Part shown: piece by piece, positions 23,488 through 29,560 of the stretch
How positions within the stretch are numbered: position 1 is the stretch's first letter
Layout: each line of letters starts with the position of its first letter
Source of the DNA: Lentisphaerota bacterium
GTDB lineage: Bacteria > Verrucomicrobiota > Kiritimatiellia > UBA8416 > VGWJ01
DNA: 32,445 nt
Reading direction: 5' to 3'
NCBI GenBank assembly: GCA_016873635.1
Contig: VGWJ01000036.1
Span: 1 to 32,445 of the forward strand
Notes under the pieces: generated by a model
The model's database searches: none
Told to the model about the DNA's origin: nothing
What the model saw: the letters and a program-made list of their open reading frames with translations, nothing else
Position numbers and translations under genes: made by a program

Positions 23488-24726
23488 TTACTTCCCCAGG
23501 CTCCGGCGCAGCGTGGCGGACAGGAGCGGCACGATCTTGAGCAGATCGCCCACCACCCCGTAGGTGGCCACTCTGAAGATCGGCGCTTCCGGATCCTTGT
23601 TGATCGCCACGATCACGTCCGCGGACGACATTCCGGCCAGGTGCTGGATCTGCCCGCTGATCCCGCACGCGAAATACACCTTCGGGCATACCGTCTTGCC
23701 CGTCTGCCCCACCTGGTGCGAGTAGGGAATCCAGCCCGCGTCAACGGCCGCGCGCGAAGCGCCCACGCCCGCGCCCAGGACCTCGGCCAGCTCGCGTATG
23801 ACGGCGAAATTCTCGGGCTTCTGCAGGCCGCGGCCGCCGGAGACGATGATGTCGGCCTCGGCGATGTTCACCGTGGTCTCGACTTCGGGCACGAAGCGCA
23901 GCCGGCGCGTGCGCGACTTCAAAAGGGCTTCGGCAATCTCCTCCGCCACGACCCGCCCCTGCCGCGCCGGATCCGCCACGGCCTCCTTCATGACCTTGTG
24001 CCGGACCGTCGCCATCTGGGGGCGCGTGTGGGGGCACACGATCGTGGCCATGATATTGCCGCCAAAAGCCGGGCGCGTCTGAAGCAGATCCTTCGTCGCC
24101 GGATCGATGGCCAGCCCCGTGCAGTCGGCCGTCAGGCCGGTGTTCAGCGCCACGGCGACGCGGGCCACGAGGCTGCGGCCCACGGTCGTGGCGCCGCACA
24201 GCAGCACCGCCGGGCGGTGACGCCGCGCCATGTCCGCGAGCACGGCCGCGTAGGGCTCGTCCTGGAAATAGGCCAGCTCCGGGCGGTCGGCCACCAGCAC
24301 GCGCTGCGCGCCGCGCGCCGTGAGCTCGGACGCCTTGCCGGCAATCTCCGCGCCCAGCAGAACGGCCCACAGCTCCGCGCCCAGGGCGTCGGCCAGCTTG
24401 CGGCCCTCCCCCAGCAGCTCGTAGGCGATGCTCTGTATCTCGCCGTCGTGCTGTTCGGCGAAGACCCACACGTTGCGGTAGGCGCCGAGATCGGCCGCGG
24501 GCGCGGCCGCCTTCTCCGTCATCTCGATGGCGTCGAACTTGCAGGCCGTCACGCAGGCCCCGCACAGCGTGCAGCGCGCGAGATCGATGCGGGCCAGCCG
24601 GCGCTTCTTCGCGCCCGCCGCCCCTTCAACCTCAATCATGGCGACGGCGTCAAAAGGGCACGCCTTGACGCAGAGCGTGCAGCCCACGCACTTGTCGTCC
24701 AGAACCCGTATCGCTTCGCCGGCCAT
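23488..24726 (-). CDS. etfA: Electron-transfer flavoprotein alpha subunit with fused 2x[4Fe-4S] ferredoxin domain
   Basis: A 412-aa protein. Residues 1-70 are a bacterial-type ferredoxin with two CxxCxxCxxxC sets, C13/16/19/23 (followed by P24) and C52/55/58/62. From about 85 the ETF-alpha fold follows (NVWVFAEQHDGEIQSIAYELLGEGRKLAD). The FAD-binding C-terminus reads VGQTGKTVCPKVYFACGISGQIQHLAGM ... AINKDPEAPIF. Ferredoxin-fused EtfA is known from electron-bifurcating systems such as those with lactate or caffeyl-CoA dehydrogenase, so bifurcation or anaerobic electron transfer is likely (inference). The partner dehydrogenase is not in the window. It lies 9 nt after etfB, with a purine-rich ribosome site across the etfB stop. 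Confidence 0.93.
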   Translation of the reverse strand: MAGEAIRVLDDKCVGCTLCVKACPFDAVAMIEVEGAAGAKKRRLARIDLARCTLCGACVTACKFDAIEMTEKAAAPAADLGAYRNVWVFAEQHDGEIQSIAYELLGEGRKLADALGAELWAVLLGAEIAGKASELTARGAQRVLVADRPELAYFQDEPYAAVLADMARRHRPAVLLCGATTVGRSLVARVAVALNTGLTADCTGLAIDPATKDLLQTRPAFGGNIMATIVCPHTRPQMATVRHKVMKEAVADPARQGRVVAEEIAEALLKSRTRRLRFVPEVETTVNIAEADIIVSGGRGLQKPENFAVIRELAEVLGAGVGASRAAVDAGWIPYSHQVGQTGKTVCPKVYFACGISGQIQHLAGMSSADVIVAINKDPEAPIFRVATYGVVGDLLKIVPLLSATLRRSLGK

Positions 24727-24735
24727 TTCCCTGCC

Positions 24736-25524
24736 CTACCCTCCCACCAGCACGCCGCGCAGCTTCTCGGCCAGCCGCGGAACAATCGCCTCGGGCTCGC
24801 CCCGCAGGATCTCGCCGCCCTGGCGCGGCGGCGGCGTAAAGATGCGCACCACCTTGGTGGGCGAGCCCTGCAAGCCGATGCGCGCGGGATCCGCCCCGAT
24901 GTCCGCCGCGGTCCAGACCGGTATCTGCGCCTTGCGCGCGGCCATTTTGCCTTTCAGCGACGGCAGACGCGGCTCGTTGATCTCCTTGACCACGGTAAGC
25001 AGGCAGGGCAGCGGCGCCTCGACGCTCTCGAAACCCGTCTCCAGCAGCCGCTCGGCCACGACGCGCTTCGCCTCCAGCTCCTCGATCTTGCGCACGTAGG
25101 TGATCTGCGGGAGGTCAAGCTGCGTGGCGATGCCCGGCCCCACCTGCGCGGTGTCGCCGTCCGAGGCCTGCTTGCCGCAAAGCACCAGGTCAACGTCCCC
25201 CAGCTTGCGAATGGCCATGGCCAGGGTGTAGCTGGTGGCCCACGTGTCGCTGCCGGCAAAGGCGCGGTCGGAAATCAGAACGCCCGCGTCCACGCCCATC
25301 GCGACGGCCTCGCGCAACGCCGCTTCCGCCTGCGGCGGACCCATGCTGATCGCCGTGACCCGGCCGCCGGTCTTCTCCTTGACCCGCACGCCTTCCTCGA
25401 TCGCGTACATGTCGAACGGGTTGATGATCGACTGCACGCCCTCGCGCATCAGCGTGTTGGTCTCCGGATTGATCCGGACGTCGGCCGTCTCCGGCACCTG
25501 CTTGATGCAGACTACAATGTGCAT
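24736..25524 (-). CDS. etfB: Electron-transfer flavoprotein beta subunit
   Basis: A 262-aa partner of EtfA. MHIVVCIKQVPETADVRINP is the typical start, followed by SIINPFDMYAIEEGVRVKE, VTAISMGPPQAEAALREAVAMG, LVLCGKQASDGDTAQVGPGIA and LPQITYVRKIEEL. Together with EtfA it forms a flavin heterodimer carrying electrons between a dehydrogenase and another carrier. The DGDTAQVGP...A loop is the region that binds FAD or AMP in this subunit. The gene is first in an etfBA operon with a weak GGGAACAG ribosome site and a good upstream promoter candidate. Confidence 0.95.
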   Translation of the reverse strand: MHIVVCIKQVPETADVRINPETNTLMREGVQSIINPFDMYAIEEGVRVKEKTGGRVTAISMGPPQAEAALREAVAMGVDAGVLISDRAFAGSDTWATSYTLAMAIRKLGDVDLVLCGKQASDGDTAQVGPGIATQLDLPQITYVRKIEELEAKRVVAERLLETGFESVEAPLPCLLTVVKEINEPRLPSLKGKMAARKAQIPVWTAADIGADPARIGLQGSPTKVVRIFTPPPRQGGEILRGEPEAIVPRLAEKLRGVLVGG

Positions 25525-25566
25525 GTCTGTTCCCGCCGGCCCGACAGGGGCCGAGCAAAGGCCGGG

Positions 25567-25595
25567 AGACTACACGGCCCGCCCGGCGTTGACAA
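25567..25595 (-). promoter_or_regulatory. Candidate sigma-70-type promoter of etfBA
   Basis: On the minus strand TTGTCA (25595-25590), 17 bp, TAGTCT (25572-25567). Start expected near 25560, leaving a leader of about 36 nt to the etfB ATG. Confidence 0.5.
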
Positions 25596-25635
25596 GGCAA
25601 AGTTGGGCCTTCCGGGGCGTAACCCCTTTCGGCGC

Positions 25636-25664
25636 TTGGCAGTCCCGCGCCGGGACGCTATGCT
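25636..25664 (+). promoter_or_regulatory. Candidate sigma-70-type promoter of the lipoprotein gene
   Basis: TTGGCA (25636-25641), 17 bp, TATGCT (25659-25664). Start expected near 25671, with AGGAGG (25678-25683) in the leader. Confidence 0.55.
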
Positions 25665-25689
25665 TCCCGGGATAAACAGGAGGCTCAGC

Positions 25690-26058
25690 ATGCAGGCAGA
25701 AACCGTCCGCCGCGCCGTCAGCGCCGCCGCCGTCATGGCCGCTTTCTCCCTGTTCGCCGGCTGCGGGGGACCGCCGATCAAGGAGCCGACCGCCGCGCAG
25801 CTGCAGGCCGCGCTCGAAGGCCAGAGCATTGACGCGGACGAGGCCGGCATTCCCATCGACGCGTCGTTGGTCAGCGGTTTCAAAGTGGTCGGCATCTTCC
25901 ACAACGAGAAGGAAAGCACGTCCGCCGCCCGCGTGGAATTCGACTACCTTTCCGAGGACGGGAACTACAGGGTGCAGGGCGTGATATCCTACCAGCGTTC
26001 GCCGACCGAAGTCATCAAGGCCCCGCGCTTCGAGGTGAACGAGCTGGCGGACCTCTAG
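25690..26058 (+). CDS. Small lipoprotein of unknown function
   Basis: A 122-aa protein. The N-terminus has Arg residues (R7, R8), a hydrophobic stretch and the lipobox LFAGC with C25, so it should be lipidated. The mature part begins GGPPIKEPTAAQLQAALEGQ and has a predicted beta-rich region: VSGFKVVGIFHNEKESTSAARVEFDYLSEDGNYRVQGVISY. This suggests a small NTF2- or cystatin-like fold, but I cannot name the family. AGGAGG at 25678-25683 fixes the ATG at 25690 over an upstream in-frame ATG at 25660. It is divergent from etfBA and convergent with the radical SAM gene. Confidence 0.8.
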   Translation: MQAETVRRAVSAAAVMAAFSLFAGCGGPPIKEPTAAQLQAALEGQSIDADEAGIPIDASLVSGFKVVGIFHNEKESTSAARVEFDYLSEDGNYRVQGVISYQRSPTEVIKAPRFEVNELADL

Positions 26059-26118
26059 CCCGCCTTGTTCATAAGCCGGGCGGGCGGGCGTGGCGCCGCG
26101 GCTTGCGCCGCTCGCGCT

Positions 26119-27528
26119 TCAGCGCGGCTTGCGCCCGCCGAAAAGCAGCATCCCCGCCCCGCGCAGCAGGCGCCGCGGACTGACCTCGCGCAGCGCCCGC
26201 GCCGCGAAGCCGGGCCGCAGGTACGCGCGGCGGTAGGCCCAGCGCACGAGGCGCCGCACGTCCTCCGCGCCGAGCTGCGGCGTGGCGATGAGCGGAATCG
26301 GCGCGTTGATGGCGAAGTAGTAGTTGCCCCAGTCCGCCGCCTCGGGGGTCAGGTAGCCGTTCTCCTCGCACAGGCGGCGCACCTCCGTGCCGGGAAAAGG
26401 CACCAGGTTCACGATCGCCATGCTGTCCACCTTGAGGCCCAGCAGGAAATTGACCGACTCCCGCACGTCGTCCGCGGTCTCGCCGGGATAGCCGATGATG
26501 CAGTTCGCTCCGATCCGGAAGCCGTATTCGCGCGCCAGCGCCACTTTCTCCCGCACCATGCCCAGGTCCATGCGTTTGCGCATGCGCCGCAGCGTTTCCG
26601 CGCAGCCGGACTCAAGCCCGAACGACAGGGTGTAGCCGCCGGCGTCGCGGATGGCCCGCAGCGCTTCGCGGTCCACGCGCTCGATGCGCACGCCGTTGCT
26701 GAACTTGAAGTGCGGGCGCGGCGCCAGCGCCGCCAGGCGGCCCAGGATCTCCAGGCCCCGGGCGCGGTTGACGAAGAAGTCGTCATCCTCGAAGTAGACC
26801 TCGTCCACGCCGAAGTCGCGCTGCAGGCGCCGCACTTCCGCCAGCACCCAGTCCGCGGAATGACAGCGCGGGCGGTTGCCCATGACCCGGCAGCAGAACG
26901 TGCAGGTGTAGGGGCAGCCGCGCGAGCCGATCAGCGGCAGGATGCGCCGGCCCTTCTGCCACAGGCCGTGTTCCTGGGGCCCGGCGAAATACGCCTCGAG
27001 GTCCATCAGGTCGAACGCCGGCGGCGCCAGGGCGTCGAGCCCGGCGTTGTCCAGCCAGCGCGTTTCCGCGCCGCCGCCGGCCGCGCCGTCGGGCGCTCTC
27101 CACCACAGCCCCGGTATCTTCCCGGCCGCTTCGGCCGGCAGCGCGCCGCCGTCCAGCGCCCGCAGCAGCGCCGTGAAGGTGCGCTCCCCCTCGCCCGCGA
27201 TCAGGTAGTCCGCCTCGGGCAGAACAACCGTCTCCGCCGGAAGCGCGGTGGCGTGCGGGCCGCCGAAGACGATGCGGGTGCGCGGGGATGCCTGCCGCAG
27301 CGCACGCGCCGCGCGCAGCGCCGACGGCACGGCGGCCGTGACCACGGTGAAGCCCGCCACGTCCGGCGCCGCCCGGCACAGGCGCCGCGCGGCCGAGGCG
27401 TCCAGCCGCTCGTCGAAGACGCGCACCTCGTGCCCGGCGGCCCGCGCCGCGGCCGCGAGGTACAGCAGGCCCAGCGGCGGCACCGTGTTCCGGTCGGGAA
27501 TCGAAGGCTGGAACAACGCAACTTTCAC
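26119..27528 (-). CDS. Radical SAM protein with N-terminal B12-binding-like domain
   Basis: A 469-aa protein of the BchE/P-methyltransferase-like class. Residues about 1-150 form a cobalamin-binding-type Rossmann domain (PPLGLLYLAAAARAAGHEVRVFDE, FGGPHATALPAE, ADYLIAGEGERTF). The DxHxxG motif that ligates cobalt is not evident, so cobalamin may bind base-off without His or not at all. The radical SAM cluster is C205/C209/C212 (SRGCPYTCTFC), followed by YFEDDDFFVN, SFGLESGC and GANCIIGYPGET. The tail includes NYYFAINAPIPLIATPQL. The substrate is unknown; related proteins often modify lipids or natural products. The start is GTG at 27528 with a poor ribosome site, 15 nt after a possible small open frame. 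Confidence 0.88.
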   Translation of the reverse strand: MKVALFQPSIPDRNTVPPLGLLYLAAAARAAGHEVRVFDERLDASAARRLCRAAPDVAGFTVVTAAVPSALRAARALRQASPRTRIVFGGPHATALPAETVVLPEADYLIAGEGERTFTALLRALDGGALPAEAAGKIPGLWWRAPDGAAGGGAETRWLDNAGLDALAPPAFDLMDLEAYFAGPQEHGLWQKGRRILPLIGSRGCPYTCTFCCRVMGNRPRCHSADWVLAEVRRLQRDFGVDEVYFEDDDFFVNRARGLEILGRLAALAPRPHFKFSNGVRIERVDREALRAIRDAGGYTLSFGLESGCAETLRRMRKRMDLGMVREKVALAREYGFRIGANCIIGYPGETADDVRESVNFLLGLKVDSMAIVNLVPFPGTEVRRLCEENGYLTPEAADWGNYYFAINAPIPLIATPQLGAEDVRRLVRWAYRRAYLRPGFAARALREVSPRRLLRGAGMLLFGGRKPR

Positions 27529-27543
27529 GCTCTCGGCCGCGCT

Positions 27544-27627
27544 TCAGAGATCTCCTCGCGCCGCCCGGTCTCTCCGGCCTTCCGCCCGGCTTGCGGCGCT
27601 TCCGCGGGGAGTCTCCATGGCGTTCAT
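27544..27627 (-). CDS. Doubtful 27-aa open frame before the radical SAM gene
   Basis: ATG at 27627 is preceded by AAGGGAG (complement of 27631-27637), with only 3 nt of spacing. The peptide is Arg/Ala/Gly-rich, without Cys, and its stop lies 15 nt before the GTG of the radical SAM gene. It could be a leader peptide or precursor, but nothing in its composition supports coding beyond chance. Confidence 0.15.
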   Translation of the reverse strand: MNAMETPRGSAASRAEGRRDRAARGDL

Positions 27628-27712
27628 CGGCTCCCTTCTCCGTTCGGGCATCCGGCCGGGGGCAGTCTGGCATGCTTGACGCCGGATATCCAGTCATCTG
27701 TCGACCCTCGTT

Positions 27713-27761
27713 CGGCGGACCGGGACGGTCCGCCCTACCTCGCCTCCCTGCATAACTGACC
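27713..27761 (-). repeat. 49-bp palindromic dispersed repeat, copy B
   Basis: Reverse-complement copy of 23415-23463 with two mismatches. The stem GGCGGACCG / CGGTCCGCC lies at 27714-27734. It sits in the divergent gap, so it cannot be a terminator for either neighbour here. Confidence 0.8.
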
Positions 27762-27797
27762 GGTTACGCCAACACCAAGGTTCGAGTGTCTCCGGGC

Positions 27798-27826
27798 TTG
27801 CCTCGGCGGACGCGCGCACTTAGCAT
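27798..27826 (+). promoter_or_regulatory. Candidate promoter of the TMTC-like gene
   Basis: TTGCCT (27798-27803), 17 bp, TAGCAT (27821-27826). The ATG follows only 9 nt after the -10 box, with no ribosome site, so the mRNA would be leaderless or nearly so. Confidence 0.45.
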
Positions 27827-27835
27827 CGGGCGTTT

Positions 27836-29395
27836 ATGGACACCGCCACGCCATTCCGCGCGCCGGCCCCGCTTTCGCCGCGCCTGGGCATTCTTTTCGC
27901 GCTCGCGGTCGCGGGGCTCACGCTGGCGTCGTACCGCCCGGCGCTGCGCGCGGGGTTTATCTGGGACGACGATCGCTACGTCACCGCCAACCCGGCCGTG
28001 CGCGCGGACGACGGACTGAGGCGCATCTGGCTCGCGGCCGAGACACGGGACTGCTACCCCGTGACCTACACGTCGTTCTGGCTGGAATGGCGCCTCTGGG
28101 GCGGCGTGGCCCGCGGGTATCATGCGACGAACGTGCTGCTGCACGCCGTCAACGCCGTGCTGCTGGGGTTTCTGCTGCGCGGCCTGGGCATTCGCGGCGG
28201 ACTGCTCTGCGGACTGTTGTTCGCGGTGCATCCCGTGAATGTGGAAAGCGTGGCATGGATCAGCCAGCGCAAGAACCTGCTGGCCATGCTCTTCTTCCTT
28301 CTTTCGGCGCTGGCGTTGTCGCGCTGGGAGCGCACCGGCCGGCGCGTCTTTTATCCCCTGGCGCTGCTGCTGTTCGCGCTGTCGCTGATGGCGAAACCCG
28401 TCGCGGCGGCCTTTCCCCTGGTGATCGCGCTCTTCCGCTGGTGGCAGCGGCGCGGAACCGTTCTGGAATCGGCGGGCCTGACGATCCCTTTCCTGGCGCT
28501 GGCCGCGCTGTACGGGGCCGTCACGATGGCCTTTCAGCAGGCGTACTCCATGGCCGGCGAAGCCGTGGGCCCGTCCACCGCGGCCGGCCACCTGTTTGCC
28601 GCCTGCCGCGCGCTGGCCTTCTACGCGGGCAAGACGATCTGGCCCCGCAACCTGTGCCCGGTGTACCCGGAATGGAACGCCGACGCCTTCAGCGGGCCCA
28701 ACCTGTTGTGCGTTGCGGCGGCGGCGGCCCTGGCGACCGTCTTCCTTAAGTACCGGCGCGGATGGGGGCGGCCTTGCCTGTTTGCCTTGGGCTACTATGC
28801 CCTGATGCTCCTGCCGGTGCTGGGCTTCTTCGACGTGGGCTTCATGTTTTACGCGTTCGTCGCGGACCACTGGGTCTACGCGGCCCTGCCGGCCCTGCTC
28901 CTGCCTCCGGCTCATGCGTTGACGCGGCTGGCCGACGGCAGCGCTTCGGCCCGGCGCGGGGCCGTGCTCGCCGCCGCCGCCGCGGTTGCCGTCCTGGGCT
29001 TGCTCGCCGCCCGCCAATGCCGCATCTACGAAAGCAAACAGAGCCTGTTCGCGGCCGCGGCCCGCTGCAATCCCCGCGCCTGGGTCGCGCACCTGTGGCT
29101 CGGCAACCTGGCGTTCGACCGCGGCGACCTGGACGAAGCCGAGCGCCGGTATCGCGAGACGCTCCGTCTGCGGCCCGGCTACTGGGAGGCCGAAAACGGG
29201 CTGGGCATCGTGGCGGCCCGCCGGGGGCGGCTGGACGAGGCCATCGGCCTTTTCCGGCGCGTGCTGGCGCGCAAGCCCGAGCACGTCATCGCCCGCCGCA
29301 ACCTGGCCGCGGCGCTGGCGGACAAAGCGCGACGGGCACCGGCGGAACGCGAAGCGCCGGGCGGATCCCGGCCGGCCCGCGCGGCGACCGATTAG
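27836..29395 (+). CDS. TMTC-like polytopic membrane protein with C-terminal TPRs (GT-C glycosyltransferase-like)
   Basis: A 519-aa protein. After a short N-tail comes a helix (about 16-33), then the acidic first-loop motif FIWDDDRYVTANPAV (D44-D46), the expected site of the catalytic/metal acidic residues in GT-C enzymes. ATNVLLHAVNAVLL and FAVHPVNVESVAWISQRKN closely resemble eukaryotic TMTC O-mannosyltransferases. About 9-11 helices follow to residue 395. Two TPR units (about 408-475: LGNLAFDRGDLDEAERRYRE and NGLGIVAARRGRLDEAIGLF) probably face the periplasm, with a disordered tail after them. The likely role is transfer of a sugar from a lipid carrier to exported proteins or glycans (inference from the family). 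No ribosome site. Confidence 0.8.
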   Translation: MDTATPFRAPAPLSPRLGILFALAVAGLTLASYRPALRAGFIWDDDRYVTANPAVRADDGLRRIWLAAETRDCYPVTYTSFWLEWRLWGGVARGYHATNVLLHAVNAVLLGFLLRGLGIRGGLLCGLLFAVHPVNVESVAWISQRKNLLAMLFFLLSALALSRWERTGRRVFYPLALLLFALSLMAKPVAAAFPLVIALFRWWQRRGTVLESAGLTIPFLALAALYGAVTMAFQQAYSMAGEAVGPSTAAGHLFAACRALAFYAGKTIWPRNLCPVYPEWNADAFSGPNLLCVAAAAALATVFLKYRRGWGRPCLFALGYYALMLLPVLGFFDVGFMFYAFVADHWVYAALPALLLPPAHALTRLADGSASARRGAVLAAAAAVAVLGLLAARQCRIYESKQSLFAAAARCNPRAWVAHLWLGNLAFDRGDLDEAERRYRETLRLRPGYWEAENGLGIVAARRGRLDEAIGLFRRVLARKPEHVIARRNLAAALADKARRAPAEREAPGGSRPARAATD

Positions 29396-29524
29396 CCCGC
29401 ATTTTACGGCCCGCCGGTTCACCCCCGCGCGCGCGGCGAACAAGCTGAGCACCGGCGCCGGATGCCGCCAATCCTCCGCTGCGGCGGCGGCGTTGGGGAA
29501 TCGATCTTTTCCGGCGGCTTTCTA

Positions 29525-29552
29525 TTGCGTTCGGACGCGTGTAGGTTATCTT
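29525..29552 (+). promoter_or_regulatory. Candidate promoter of the large membrane-protein gene
   Basis: TTGCGT (29525-29530), 16 bp, TATCTT (29547-29552). The ATG at 29561 follows 8 nt after the -10 box and there is no ribosome site, again suggesting a leaderless start. Confidence 0.4.
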
Positions 29553-29560
29553 TCCGTGCG

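Larger units (their letters stand above)
27529..27835. other. 307-bp divergent intergenic region
   Basis: This gap lies between the divergent radical SAM and TMTC-like genes. It holds a doubtful 27-codon frame on the minus strand (27627-27544), copy B of the 49-bp palindromic repeat (27713-27761) and a promoter candidate for the rightward gene (27798-27826). I see no RNA gene in it. Confidence 0.6.

Noticed and set aside
23107-26058. 983-codon plus-strand frame
   Set aside because: Only its last 122 codons are a gene (the lipoprotein, with its own promoter and ribosome site); the rest is antisense to etfBA and the exported protein.
27544-27627. RiPP precursor peptide for the radical SAM enzyme
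   Set aside because: No Cys, no leader/core pattern, Arg/Ala-rich composition expected by chance in this GC-rich DNA; kept only as a doubtful frame.
26065-27759. 564-codon plus-strand frame
   Set aside because: Antisense to the radical SAM gene, whose motifs are intact.
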